NCBI GenBank assembly: GCA_951799445.1
Contig: OX637295.1
Coordinates: 24,738,001-24,802,000, forward strand
Direction of reading: 5' to 3'
DNA: 64,000 bases
From: Pseudisothecium myosuroides
Taxonomy: Eukaryota; Streptophyta; Bryopsida; Hypnales; Lembophyllaceae
The number at the start of each line of letters is the position of its first letter. The stretch's first letter is position 1. Shown here piece by piece: positions 24,287 through 36,329 of the stretch. The position numbers and the translations under genes were made by a program. Below the pieces are notes generated by a model, which was not told where the DNA came from, made no database searches, and saw only the letters and a program-made list of their open reading frames with translations.

Positions 24287-25570
24287 TCACGATCAATGTG
24301 TTTGTTTGAAAATCAGCGAGATTGGATTAAACACGAGCAAGCCGAAGGAAGCACCGATGAAGTGCTGAGCTCGTACTTTTTCATCACTCAAGTTGTTGAA
24401 GATTCACTATTGCAAACAAGTTTGCATCCTATATTAAAGAACCTCCGAATCACAGACACAGCTACGTGATTAGGTTTGGGGAATTGACTCCAGCATTAAA
24501 CCTTCGAAAGATTCTGTTGCATCCGGTGATAAAACAGAAATGACGTACTCGTACTGTGGATGCCAGTATGATCGGCATTCTGCTCCTTTGTCTGCAGGGC
24601 TCTGAGACAACATATGCGACCTTGTCACAACATGAAGGTATATGTTATGGAGAAGGAAAAAGACATGCTCTGCTGCCGTGAGTCTGTGGTAAGCTTTTAT
24701 AGTACTTTGGCTGTTTATAAATCTATTCCTCAATCTTATGATACCTGTAACGTCTAACATCTAGCTTCATAAGTGAGAAGAATTGAAGCGCAAGAGGAAT
24801 GAAATCGGAATGTGTCAAATTAAAGCGACATGTCTTCAGTTAAGACGCATTGCCTCGAAATGGAACAAGATCGTGCACCTGATATATTGTCTATGAGGAT
24901 TCGGGTTTGTTGTGACAGATTTGGAGAATTTATATGTCCTGACGTACAACTGGTTTGAGGTTGATGAAGTAGCTTCTACACAACGCAAAATCGTTTCCTC
25001 CAAAGCAGTATCACTCGGTTATCAGTAGGTAACACTCCTTGGATTTTGTTGAAGCCTTCAATCTTCACTTTCTCACTTTCTGGATACTTCTTTTGTAAGA
25101 GGAATCGTCTCATGTTAGCCTGGCTTCACAAGAACGGCAGCTCTTATATCAGGTCCAAGGGGCTCAATCCTAATGGGTTTTTGACTTGTGCTTCGCGGAT
25201 TGTTTGCTTCTTGTAGATGGGCCTGCAGCGGAACGCTGTTCTTACACACGTCAATGCTTTCAAGCCGAACTCTCTTTCGCCATGCATGTAAGCTATCAGC
25301 TCAAGTTTGACTTTCTTGATTTCACGATGCTGCCGGAAAGTCCCTTCTACATCAGATTGAGAGCCTTCATCAAACTTGAAAAAGACTTTTGCTGTCAATG
25401 AACACGCTCTGGTGAAAAACAATGACAAGCTCCTAGTAGTATTCATTCTTGAAACATTACATCTTATTTAACAGCTACGCATCTTGCATTTATGAATGCC
25501 ATATCCATGGCCTGCGCGCGGACATGTCAAGAAGTCAGCACTCAGGGTTCCATACATAGCACTAGCGCCA
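24287..25570. other. Downstream region of the SET gene, no further gene supported
   Basis: Mixed composition with short opposing frames (about 100 codons at 25144-25446) and no recognisable family. It includes the 3' untranslated region of the SET gene. Confidence 0.3.
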
Positions 25571-26646
25571 ACGCTTGGAAAAGGCATTCAAAGTTGAAAA
25601 GGAAGCGATTGTGCTCAGATCACTGTGGATCAGTTCATGACAACATTATCACGTGAAGCGGGGTGGAACGGGGTTTGTGTTTTGGAATCAAATCTGCTTC
25701 ACCCGGCATTTGTAACTGTATACCAATGAACTGTTAACCGCAGTTCGTACCAAATCAGTACAGCTTTAAAACCCGCTTTCTTTTCACCCAATGCCGCCGA
25801 AGTCTTTCATACTGCAACATTGTGGCAATTCGAGGTGCAGTGCCATTCTGGAAGTGGTTAGGTACCCGATCCTGGTATGGATGAAACATTGTGATCAGTG
25901 ACTTTGGCGCTCCTCGACATCATCATGTCGGTTATGCTATTCATTACGGTTTATGTGGACACTGGGGTAGCTCGATTTGATGTTACTAGCCACGACCAAT
26001 GCTAAAATTGCTCTCAGCTTGTTGCTTAGATGTGGTTTAGATCATCCTTTCTTCAGTTCTATTCCACATGTTTGTGCGCTCATTGACGCTTTGCAAATGT
26101 TGCATCATAGACCTGGACATCAAGCCCGTCTGAATTTTGCCAAACAAAGTTGCACATCAGAGGAACGACAGGTTTTTGGTGATCTCTCCGGAATTGGCCT
26201 CCTGATTCTGGAGAAACTGCTGGCAATTTGGGGGAGACATTTTCACGATGTGAACCTTTTGACTGAAGCGTTGGGACACCGGATGCCCCAAATTTGAAGC
26301 CTTTGGTATATGCCAAACTATACTGCGTGCGTTTGGAATTGAGATCCACTGACGACCAAGGATGGTGATCTGGGGCAGATTCAAGTAGATTCTTGACCTC
26401 CAAACGATTGGTGGTCACTAACCTCGGGCGTTCGTTCCGTTCCGTCTTCTAAAGCTTTAAATATTTGGTGTGATGAATCTTTGAATCCGTTGCATGCGCC
26501 ACTCCAAGTCTCCTCTGCAGGCAGTTCTCGTTACAATACGACTCTCAGACAGTGCTGGACAAAAAATCAGGGAATCTGTGACATAATATCAGTCGATGGA
26601 GAAATTCTAAGAAAAGTAAAAGGTGGAAGACGGGCGTTTGTTTAAT

Positions 26647-26657
26647 TGTCCCATGCT
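26647..26657 (+). promoter_or_regulatory. USE-like element of U2 locus 1
   Basis: TTGTCCCATGC, related to the plant snRNA upstream sequence element RTCCCACATCG. It lies about 30 bp before the TATA box, the spacing typical of Pol II snRNA genes. Confidence 0.6.
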
Positions 26658-26686
26658 TTTTGGCGATGCTGGAGACAGATTGCGGA

Positions 26687-26694
26687 TATATAAA
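26687..26694 (+). promoter_or_regulatory. TATA box of U2 locus 1
   Basis: TATATAAA, 31 bp upstream of the U2 5' end, as in plant snRNA promoters. Confidence 0.75.
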
Positions 26695-26717
26695 GGGCTG
26701 GGTGAGAAGGAAGGAAT

Positions 26718-26913
26718 ATACCTTTCTCGGCCTTTTTGGCTAAGATCAAGTGTAGTATCTGTTCTTATCAGTTTAATATTTGATATGAGGCTCATTGAGT
26801 CTCATGATATTAATCTAATTTATCCTTGTGTGCGGGTCCATTTGTCAGCTTGCTGTCTGGCCCCGCGTGTGTTGCCTTGGTCTTTGCACTATTTCCTTGG
26901 CTGGCGCAGCCCA
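26718..26913 (+). ncRNA. U2: U2 spliceosomal snRNA, copy 1 (alpha type)
   Basis: It starts ATACCTTTCTCGGCCTTT and continues through AAGATCAAGTGTAGTATCTG, the stem I region and branch-site recognition sequence (GUAGUA) of U2. TATCAGTTTAATAT and a GAGGCTCA...GAGTCTCAT stem follow, then stem-loops III and IV (GCGGGTCC...GGCCCCGC; CCTTGG...CCTTGG). The length fits the usual plant U2 of about 196 nt. The loop of stem I has one extra T (GGCCTTTTTGGC). The Sm site reads AATTTATCCTTG, weaker than consensus. USE and TATA are intact. Confidence 0.9.
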
Positions 26914-26939
26914 CCTCCCCTCTTCCGAGGGGTCCAATT

Positions 26940-27860
26940 TAAACTCCAAGCAGCAAATCACCAAATACGGGATGTATTTCTGATGTTTTACATGCTTATC
27001 CGGAGTTCCATGGCAATCCAATATGTTGCTAATGTTAACAGAATTGTAAGATTCGTTGATTTGAGAAAGTGACTCTGATCAGAATAGGTCTGCAATTGCG
27101 ATCAAATTGAACAGTGCTCTGCAGACCCCTAGCTAGACTAGCCCCTGCTGGGATGCAAACCTTATGTGCTCCGTGACATATAGTTCCTGGATGCTTTTAG
27201 GGTTTAGGTTGGCGTTATCATTGCGATTAGAAGTTGCCTTGGACTGAAAAAACTCATTGGTTTGGTGTCGTCTTTCAATGGAGGGGTATTCTGAGAGTAG
27301 TGATGAATTTCTTATGGGCACAAAGCATTTCTAGAGTGAGATTATTTTCATGGAAGTGATAATTATGTTTCATCGTAACTGAATTCGGGTTTTAACTCTA
27401 TGTGTTTGAAAGTTCTTGAATTCTCCTTAGGGTTTATAGTGCATTTTGGTTTTAGGATTATTGATACTAGAGAGATTGGGAGTTTGTGACAGAGTTGCAG
27501 GCATGAATTGTAATTAAAAAAAACTGTTGTATTGACATCTTTCGATGCTGCAGTAAATTGTGATGAATTTCTTCGTGGCATGAAGCGTCTCTTGTGATCT
27601 GGAATCATGTTGTTTTCATGCATGGGAGACATACACGTTTCATGGTAATTGATCTTACTTGCAACCTACGGTGGCGTGCATTCAGGAAAGGCGGGGTTGC
27701 TTCGTTTAGAAAAACCGTTGACTGGTGCTTTTTTAACCTGGTGACATATCGCTTTTGATTTTCAAGTGTGTCGCCACAAGTCGAGCGGAGAAGAAGTGGC
27801 TTGTAACGTGAATTTTGAAACTTGTAAGATGGTCACATATGTACTTGGACATCAAATTGT
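26940..27860. other. 3' flank of U2 copy 1
   Basis: The box TTTAAACTCCAAGCAGCAAAT just after the stem IV region is conserved after all five U2 copies and may include the 3'-end processing signal. The rest is duplicated spacer matching 39600-40450. Confidence 0.5.
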
Positions 27861-27993
27861 TTGTAAGTGATTACTTAATCCTGGTACTGATGCTTCATTG
27901 TGTGACTTCGTTCTTGCTTCAACCTTCGATCGTGGTTGTTGGGGTCCTATCCTGATTCAAGGCATAATCTATTGACTGTCATGGTGTTGATGT

Positions 27994-28004
27994 GTCCCAC
28001 ACGT
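27994..28004 (+). promoter_or_regulatory. USE of U2 locus 2
   Basis: GTCCCACACGT, the best match in the window to RTCCCACATCG. A TATA-like GATATAACAA follows at 28031. Confidence 0.65.
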
Positions 28005-28063
28005 TATGCCGAAGGTGAAGTCTGATTGCGGATATAACAAGGTCTGGCAATGACTGTGGAAGC

Positions 28064-28256
28064 ATACCTTTCTCGGCCTTTTGGCTAAGATCAAGTTTAG
28101 TGTTTGTTCTTTATCAGTTTAATATCTGGTAGGAGGCTCACCGAGTCTCACAATATTCATCTAATTTTTCTTGGGTGCGGGTCCAATTGGCAGCTTGCTG
28201 TCCGGCCCCGCGCGCATCGTCTTGGTCTTGCACTATATCCTTGGCTGGCGCAGTCC
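28064..28256 (+). ncRNA. U2: U2 snRNA, copy 2 (beta type), altered branch-site recognition
   Basis: It starts ATACCTTTCTCGGCCTTTTG with the canonical stem I loop, but the following region reads AAGTTTAGTGTTTGTTCTTT. The GUAGUA core that pairs with intron branch sites is thus UUAGUG. The Sm site is good (AATTTTTCTTGG), and stem-loops III and IV are present. The promoter has a strong USE but a weak TATA. Either this is a pseudogene or a variant U2; the core change argues for pseudogene. Confidence 0.85.
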
Positions 28257-30078
28257 TTCTTCCCTCTTATGAGGAACCCAATTTCAATACCAAACAGCAA
28301 ACCAACAAAATTGGGACTTATTTCTGATGCCGCACACGAGTTTCCGGATTCCTTGAACTACGTTTACTACTCTGGAGTAAAAAGTAACAAGACTGGTTTC
28401 TTATTGAGAAGGTGATTTGGATCATACTCGGATTTGATTTTTTCTGCAATTGATTGCTAATGCTAATTGCTTGAGAAAGGGGATTCCTCTTAAGGTTGAG
28501 TAGCTAGAAAATCAATTAACTAGATGGGGTGATAGGGTGAAAGGGAAATTGTAGCAGTCAATTCTTGCTTTGTATCCAAGCTTGAACTTGCACCAAAGAA
28601 TTTGAGAGAGCGCGAGAGTGATTCTTTTCTGTTTTGAATAGTTTCCGAATACGGTATGCAAAGTTTGTCTGTTGGATGCTTTTGGCAGTGGAGTGATGGA
28701 AACACAGAGAAAATGAATGCCTGCGTAGATTTGATCTGCAAGGAGTTGATTGTATAAGCTGGGGCCGGTCCAGTCCTATCTGTACAAAAGTTGTTTTCTA
28801 AAGAAACAATTGGGATGGTAAAGTATTCATTTGCCTGAAGTTATAACCCAATTACCCCAAAGCACAAGCAAATCGTCATACCGTCACACTGTGAAAGTCT
28901 GGGTAAATTTATTCCTATTGGGCTAATTCAAGTAGATTCTTGAGCTCCAACCACTCTCTTCACAGAGAAATTCTTTACAGTCTCCATCGAGACCTTAAAA
29001 CACCAATACTTGCAAACTCTCCCGCATAGCCTCTGTCGTAGCTAGAGATGGTCCGTCATCAAGACTGACATGATCAAAGCTGCACACTTTGAGCTTCGGG
29101 CTATACTTTAACAGGCTTCAAGAGGAGGCACCTTGCTCATTGTGAAGAAGATGATGTTGAATATACCTCACAAGTTAATTCAATTACTGCACTCCGGAAT
29201 AATAACACTACAACCCTCTCACAAATTTGGGAGTTATGTGAATTTGTCCAGCATTCAAGCTCACTAATATTCACACTATTTTAGATAGAATCAATATAAT
29301 GTGGTCTACACTATTTTCATATCATTTCAAACAATGTGATAGTCATTTAGCATTCATTCAGCTCTTATCCAAAATTTATGAACTTACATCTAGACTTATC
29401 CAATTAAATTGACCACATTCATTCAACATTCATCCAAATTAGTGTAAAGAGGTCTCCCACTATTCAAACTCACATTAGTATAAGAAGTTTTTGTGTAGTA
29501 GTTGAAACCTCCTGTTAGTTGATAGCTACAATGCAATTTCCATATAGCATTTTGAAAGGTTGCTACCAATCGCACAATGACAAGTACGAAAGATGAGTCA
29601 TAACTATTCCCTATCTACACATAGATTTTAAATTCAATATTCCTTAATATTTGATCATGAGAATTCCTTTTATAAGGCATCAAAAATAAAAGACTCAAAT
29701 TATGTTAATATTCATTGTAGAGACTACAGACCATATATGGTAATTTAAGATTAGCTAACACTTGTCTTCTTGTGGCTCTTGATACCTTCCACATAAGATG
29801 AACTCATATATATGCACAAAATGAATGTGGATTGTACTTCAAAGGATGTTGGCATTCACTTTTGTGCATGAACATGTACAAACCACTAATGTTTGTCCTC
29901 TTGTAGTCACTTTTGGTACCTTCTCCGTGTATATGATATGAAAGTAAAATTATAAACTACCAAAATTTATATAATTTTTTCACCAAAAGTGTTAAAGCAA
30001 TTTGTTAAGAATAATGATTCTTACTAATGAAAAAAAATAAAAATTCAACCAATTTTTTTCGGTTAGTTCCATGAACCT

Positions 30079-30190
30079 AATTTCAGTGAAAGATGTATAT
30101 TCTCTCCTTGATATTTTAATACTTTCTTGCATAATTTCAGTGAAAGATGTATATTCTCTCCTTGATATTTTAATACTTTCTTGCATAAGA
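30079..30190. repeat. Perfect 54-bp tandem duplication
   Basis: The stretch starting AATTTCAGTGAAAGATGTAT at 30079 is repeated exactly at 30133. It lies in AT-rich spacer between duplication blocks. Confidence 0.9.
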
Positions 30191-30705
30191 ACATGGTAAA
30201 ATCCATATACATATAGTTCACCATGTATTGTGTTTTGACAATTTGTGCTCCTTTCTTTGGATCTGAATTTAAGCACAAAGCATTCCAAGTTGAGAACGAA
30301 GCGACTGTGCTCAGATCACTGTGGTTCAGTTCATGACAACATCATCACCTGATCGAAGCGGGAAAAAGCAGGGTTTCTGTTTTGGAATCAAATCTACTTC
30401 ACCCGGCATTTATAACTGTATACCAATGAATTGTAAATCGTATTACGTACCAAATCAGTACAGCTTTAGCATCCGCTTTCTTTTCAGCCAATGCCGCCGA
30501 AGTCTTTCATACTGCAACATGGCGGCAATGCGAGGTGCAGTGCCATTCTGGCTTCATTCCTGAATCCTGATCCCAGGTAGAAGATGCAAAAGGTTTTGGC
30601 AGTAGGAACTAAACAATGATCCAATGTGTGCGTGGGTATAGGTAGTGCAATGGATTAGTTTACAAACTAGATGCTGATGTATTGGTTCACATCTATACCG
30701 GAGAT

Positions 30706-32347
30706 CACTACTAGAATAAGGGGGGGTTTGCAACGTTTGGTAGCAACGTCTGTAGTGCTTTCAGAAATAGAGCAGCGTTTGAGCAACGTTTGCAAGAGGC
30801 AATTTTCAGAGCAACGTCTAAGCAACGTTTAATGAGAGAACTCCCAAGTACTTTGTTCCCAATGGAGTTCACCATCTAGGACTTTATCCCATAAGCATTG
30901 TCCTTGGTGAGACTCCCATGAAGTATAATAAACTTGTCTCTCCCATTTAGCTCACAACAAGTACTTCATTTACAAGAAGTACAATCTACAATATTGTGCA
31001 ATGTATATTGTACAGCATTTCATACTATTGATGTATATTTTATATTGTATAAATACAATATATTGTATAATTTTTTATACTACATGTTTTGTATAGTATA
31101 ATTATTGTATATTGTACAATATAAATATTGACGTTTCATTGGTCAAGAATTTTTAAATATCTATCCTCCCTAAATTAGCCCCTAAAGGACCAGCTTGCTA
31201 TTTTTAGCAACATAGTGATTTGGGGCAGGTATGTGTGACTAGAGATTTTCATATTTTAAGCTGAAATTTTAATAGAAGGTGGAAACAAGGAATATTTTTC
31301 ATGTGCACTAAATTTCATGACATTTCGAAATAGGAGTCAAAACTTATGGCCTAATATGTTACTTTTTTCACCGGGCGGGCAGTCTAGGCAAATCTGAAAA
31401 AATCACTTTTTCCAAAAATATAAATTTGAAATTGGTTTTCTAGAATTATATATACGTGGAAAGCTTTAAATCATTCCATTTCGACCAATGAGCAAAAGGT
31501 TATGAGGTTTTTAAGTATGCGGGCAGTTACAGATTCTCTACTCTAAAATAAACTTTGAAGTTGTACATTTAATTCAATTTTTAATATTTTTTGGAAAAAA
31601 AAAAATCATAGGATTTAGGTTGTTTATTACAACATTACAACCATTGGGATTGACATTTTTCAATTTTATAATTAAATTCTTAACAATTTAGTATTTTGGG
31701 TCATTTTCTACTTCTTTCTACTTACTATTTTTTTTATATATGTTGTACAATTCCAAATGATTTGAAATTTTTTAAGCATGTAGCCAATTTTTTTAGGAAA
31801 AATAATTCAAAGAAGTACCACCATTTTGGACATTTTTTCATACAAATGTGACCTTGTGAAGTGCAGCTGCCCGGTTTTTCGCAGGAACAAGAAAAGGATT
31901 TTTGCCAATTCAAATGCTAATATCTTCCGATCCGCATGGTGGAAAATTCTGAAATTTTTTCCACATCTTCTAAAACTAGTTTATTATAATATCCTACAGT
32001 TACATGTGTCAAAAAAGTTTTTTTTTTTCAAAAATTTGGTACTTGTACTAAAAATGGCAGTTTTTTAGTGTTTTCGGTGAAAACATAGTCATGGAACTTT
32101 AGGGGTTAAATGAATTATTGGAAACAAATGCTCCTAATGAAGAGAACAAATAAAACTACATGGGAACTCAGGTTCAACTGTTCCCATACACACAACAAAC
32201 ATTGCTAAATGCATGTACCAAAATGTTGCTTCACCTGAACAACATTTCTGGTCAACCTTAAAACAACGTTTGAAGGTCCCCATAAGTTTGCTTCTCTAGT
32301 GTATTGAGCAACGTCCTGGGTGATGCAAAGGGTACCTAATTCTAGTA
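30706..32347. mobile_element. CACTA (En/Spm)-type non-autonomous element 1, interrupted
   Basis: The left end is CACTACTAGAATAAGGG; the right end, inverted, is TACTAGAATTAGGTACCC. Subterminal GCAACGT(T/C) motifs are repeated about six times on the left and, in part, on the right. Without the 927-bp TTAA element nested at 31179-32105 its length is about 715 bp, matching element 2. It has no transposase. Confidence 0.8.
31179..32105. mobile_element. TTAA-flanked TIR element (e), 927 bp, nested in CACTA element 1
   Basis: The right TTAA is at 32106-32109; the left flank is TTAG. The left end is CCCCTAAAGGACCAGC; the right end, inverted, is CCCCTAAAGTTCCATG. CACTA element 2 lacks it at the same site, giving a related empty site. 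Its interior matches elements at 53137 and, more distantly, 50618. Confidence 0.85.
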
Positions 32348-33039
32348 CACTATTAGAATAAGGGTGGGTTTGCAACGTTTGGTAGCAATGCCTGTAGTGC
32401 TCCTAGAAATACAACAACGTTTGCAAGAGGCAATTTTCAGAGCAACGTCTAAGCAACGTTTAATGAGAGAACTCCCAAGTACTTTGTTCCCAATGGAGTT
32501 CACCATCTAGGACTTTATCCCATAAGCATTGTCCTTAGTGAGACTCCTATGAAGTATAATAGACTTGTCTCTCCCATTTAGTTCACAACAAGTACTTCAT
32601 TTACAAGAAGTACAATCTACAATATTGTGCAATGTATATTGTACAACATTTTATACTATTGGTATATATTTTATATAGTATAAATACAATATATTGTATA
32701 ATTTTTTATACTACATGTTTTGTATAGTATAAATATTGTATATTGTACAATATAAATATTGACATTTCATTGGTCAAGAATATTAAATATCTATCCTCCC
32801 TAATTATTGGGAACAAATGTTCCTAATGAAGAGAACAAATAAAACTACATGGAAACTCAGGTTCAGCCATTCCCATACACACAACAAACGTTGCTAAATG
32901 CATGTACCAAAACATTGCTTCACCTGAACAACTTTTCTGGTCAGTTTTAAAACAACGTTTGAAGGTCCCCATAAGTTTGCTTCTCTAGTGTATTGAGCAA
33001 CGTCCTATGTGATGCAAAGGGTACCTAATTCTAGTAGTG
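32348..33039. mobile_element. CACTA-type element 2, 692 bp
   Basis: It starts CACTATTAGAATAAGGG directly after the last base of element 1 and ends TTCTAGTAGTG. Internal sequence is nearly identical to element 1 apart from the nested insert and small gaps. The two lie head-to-tail with no spacer, so they arose by tandem duplication or end-to-end insertion. Confidence 0.8.
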
Positions 33040-33059
33040 GTAGTGGACATCAAATTGTG

Positions 33060-34170
33060 TGGAAGTACGTGGTTACCCGATCCTGGTATGAATGAAGCAT
33101 TGTGATCAGTGACTTTGGCGTTCCTCAACATCATATGCTATATACTCATTCAGGTTTATGTGGACACTGGGGTAGCTCGATTTGATGTTAATAGCCATGA
33201 CCAATGCAGAGATTGCTCTCAGGCTTGTGGCTTAGATGTGGCTTAGATCATCCTTTCTTCAGTTCTATACTATTCTGCATGTTTGTGCGTTCATTGACGC
33301 TTTGCAAATGTTGCATCATAGACCCGGACATCAAGCCCTTCTGAATTTTGCCAAACAAAGTTGCACATTGATCAGAGGAACGAGAGTTTTTTGGTGATCT
33401 CTCGGGAATTGGCCTCCTGATTCTGGAGAAACTGCTGGCAATTTGGGGGAGACATTTTCACGATGTGAACCTTTTGACCGAAGTGTTGGGACACCGGATG
33501 CCCCAAATTTGAAGCCTTTGGTATATGCCAAACTATACTGCGTGCGTTTGGAATTGAGATCCACTGACGACCAAGGATGGTGATCTGGGGCAGATTCAAG
33601 TAGATTCTTGACCTCCAAACGATTGGTGGTCACTAACCTCGGGCGTTCCGTTCCGTTCCGTCTTCTAAAGCTTTAAATATTTGATGTGCTGAATCTTTGA
33701 ATCCGTTGCATGCGCCACTCTAAGTCTCCTCTGCAGGCAGTTCTCGTTATACTACGACTCTCAGACAGTGCTGGACAAAAAATCAAGGAATCTGTGACAT
33801 AATATCAGTCGATGGAGAAATTCTAAGAAAAGTAAAAGGTGGAAGACGGGCGTTTGTTTAATTGTCCCATGCTTTTTGGCGATGCTGGAGACAGATTGCG
33901 GATATATAAAGGGCTGGGTGAAAAGAAAGGAATATACCATTCTCGGCCTTTTTGGCTAAGATCAAGTGTAGTATCTGTTCTTATCAGTTTAATATTTGAT
34001 ATGAGGCTCATTAAGCCTCATGATATTAACCTAATATCCTTGTGTGCGGGTCCATTTGTCAGCTTGCTGTCTGGCCCCGCGTGTGTCGCCTTGGTCTTTG
34101 CACTATTTCCTTGGCAGGCGCAGTCCACCTCCCCTCTTCGGAGGGACCCAATTTTAACTCCAAACAGCAA
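33060..34170. repeat. U2-bearing duplication unit alpha2 (partial)
   Basis: Matches 25860-27000 and 38580-39650. It ends soon after the U2 locus; a pair of roughly 124-bp tandem repeats (34180-34430, phrase 'cttagttgtgattct') follows. Confidence 0.8.
33934..34127 (+). ncRNA. U2: U2 snRNA, copy 3 (alpha type)
   Basis: Nearly identical to copy 1: intact GTGTAGTATCTG branch-site recognition region, extra T in loop I, Sm site weak or shortened (AACCTAATATCCTTG). The 5' end is ATACCATTCTCGG, with one substitution. A USE-like GTCCCATGC (33864) and TATATAAA (33903) are present. Confidence 0.85.
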
Positions 34171-34179
34171 ATCTCTTGA

Positions 34180-34430
34180 GTAGGGTCTTAGTTGTGATTC
34201 TAATAATATGTCCTGCACTGCAGTGATAAAGAGTTTCAGTTTCGTTATTTTGAAGTCTAACTTATACTAGGGTTTCATCTCTTCAGCAATTTGTTGGTCA
34301 TGTTGGGTCCTTAGTTGTGATTCTATTAATATGTCCTGCACTGTAGTGATGAAGAATTTCAGTTTCGGTATTTTGAAGAAGTTATTCTAGGGTTTCATCT
34401 CTTCAGCAATTCGTTGCTCATGATGGTTGC
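34180..34430. repeat. Two tandem copies of a roughly 124-bp unit
   Basis: 'cttagttgtgattct' with 'aatatgtcctgcactg' and 'agggtttcatctcttcagca' occurs twice, at about 34185 and 34309, with few differences. Confidence 0.75.
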
Positions 34431-34737
34431 TTGGGAAGGGGGAATTTGTCTGAAGGTTGAGGGATCAGGAGCAAGCCAATCCTTTCACGTACTTAAACGG
34501 ATCAGTGGGTTACATGGAAAGTGTCGTAGTCCAACTTTTCTTCATGTCTCGTAACATTATTTAGCGATTAGCTAAGAATTGTTTTAGGAGTGATTGTATG
34601 TAATGTTGTAGTGATCTGCGACTCGATGTAGGCTCCTAAGATTTAGAGCTGTACAAGCCTATGTTTGGGAACAACCACCGGTTAGTTCAAAGTTAGGATG
34701 GAATTGGGAAAAAACCGGTGACAAGATCTCTAAAATT

Positions 34738-34995
34738 TCTGTTGGCATGCAACAACTTCTGATTCCCTTTGAGGTGCATGTCGACAACCATTGTGGCCGC
34801 TCGCGCTCTCCCTAATGCGCTCCTTTGGGATCGGTGTGTGGTTTTGAGACCGAGCTCCATTGTGGCGTCCATGTGCGCTCTAATCGCGCGGACAATCTTT
34901 GCGTTTGCTCTGTTTGAAGGTCGTCCTGCTTCATCCAATCTTCACTGAAAGCCTTCATGGCTCACTCGATTTGAGATCAATAGCGAAGTCGTAAG
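34738..34995 (-). pseudogene. Antisense fragment of SET gene exon 1
   Basis: The minus strand matches 22375-22640: the leader 'cttcgctattgatc', the start codon (ATG at 34958) and about 70 following codons (WMKQDDLQTEQ...). A CAG-to-TAG change creates an early stop and one G is lost from a G run. Homology ends abruptly before the Cys-rich pre-SET block. It is a truncated, inverted duplicate with no SET domain. Confidence 0.85.
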
Positions 34996-34999
34996 CATC

Positions 35000-36325
35000 T
35001 TGATAACTTAAATGAACGTGATATGCCAAAGAGAAAGACAAAGCAATGACGGATTCAAAAATATAAAAAATGGTGAAACACATGAACTTTAGTTATTTCG
35101 CTACATGGGAATGACACATTGCAATTAGTCAAGTCTTGTAAGTATTTTGTTCAAAGGATGACCAGGAATTCAAAATTGTGCAAATGAAGAGTGCAATTGT
35201 ACATTAGAAAAAGAATGGGGCCTCTAGAAGGCCGTCAAACTTTGGACTAGCAATGCAAATAAAATAAAAAATTTCAAATTTTTTTTTCAAAAGCTTAAGA
35301 ATTGGATTTTGAGGTGCAACATTAGATTCTAAGTTTAATTTTAAAATATTCTTTTACTTGCACTATTGGTCTAGCTCTGGTGGCCTCGTAGAAGTTCATT
35401 ATTTTTCTAATGCCTTTGTTGTGCTTATGAGGGGCCCTAAATTTTTGGTGAGGGATTCTACCATTGACATTGGTCAAGCTGACAAACTCGTGGCCAATTT
35501 GACCAAGATGGCCCCGTTGTTGGCCCTGGAGTCTTTTAATAAGGTAAGAGACCCTATTTGTGCTACTTCATGGTCACTATATATTAGTAATTTCCATTCA
35601 AAAGTTTGAAATATACACTCCTAAAACTTAGTGGCGCAAATAGGGTGGCTTCTGAATTGCAATGCAAATAGGGTCTCCTACTTTATGGCATTGTTGAGGA
35701 ACAGACCACTACTCAATGCCCAGTTCCAATTCACCTTGCTATTGCCACCATTGTCCTTGCCTCCATCATCCATACACATTTGTCATCTAAAATCACATTA
35801 TCATCACCACCTAAGGTGAGTACACCTAAAAGCACCACTTTTTCTACTGTGCAAAGAATCTATTGATAGATTGGTCAAAAAACAAATATTCTAATTGGCA
35901 AATAAAGGAGGTTTCAATACATCAAAGAATGTATCATTTGGATACTATATACAAAAATTCTGAGGGATAAAAAAAATTGGTAGATGTTATAAAAATAATC
36001 AATTCTTCCACAATAGGTACATGCATAATTGATTGCAAACTTGTACTTTCATTCTTAACCTTACAAGGATGCTACAATCAAAAAGTGACCAATGATTGAT
36101 TTTCTAGATAATTGTAGAAATAAAGAATGCACCTATTGGTTTAAAATTTTTGGCAATGATCTTTGTTGAAACGTCTTATTCTTTAAGACTTAAGATGCAA
36201 GTAAAAGTTTACATGCCAAAGAAATAGGTTGCAAAATTGGAGTATCTTGGGATCTTAATTCTATTTTTGGTATACAAATTTTGAACCAAAGATATTGGCA
36301 TCACATTTAGAGTTGTTGCAACTAT
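35000..36325. other. AT-rich spacer, no gene seen
   Basis: Short frames only (83 and 62 codons around 35.4-35.8 kb) with no family resemblance. There are no inverted ends that I could pair. Confidence 0.35.
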
Positions 36326-36329
36326 TTAA

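Larger units (their letters stand above)
25580..29900. repeat. U2-bearing duplication unit 1 (alpha1 + beta1)
   Basis: This block recurs, rearranged. 25580-25860 is repeated at 30270-30560. 25860-27750 (alpha) is repeated at 33060-34170 (partial) and 38570-40500. 27900-29700 (beta) is repeated at 40500-42930. Each alpha and beta part carries one U2 snRNA locus. Alpha parts share an open frame upstream of U2 (25977-26297 and 38679-39017) containing LLILEKLLAIW. It is broken in alpha2 and unrecognised, so it is probably not a gene. Confidence 0.85.

Noticed and set aside
26080..26418. Minus-strand ORF conserved in the duplicated alpha units (also 33331 and 38740)
   Set aside because: Conservation follows from segmental duplication; frames differ in length and ends, and no family is recognised.
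29992..30288. 98-codon minus-strand ORF with an internal repeat
   Set aside because: The repeat is the 54-bp DNA duplication (18 codons), so the frame stays open by arithmetic; AT-rich and unlike any protein family.
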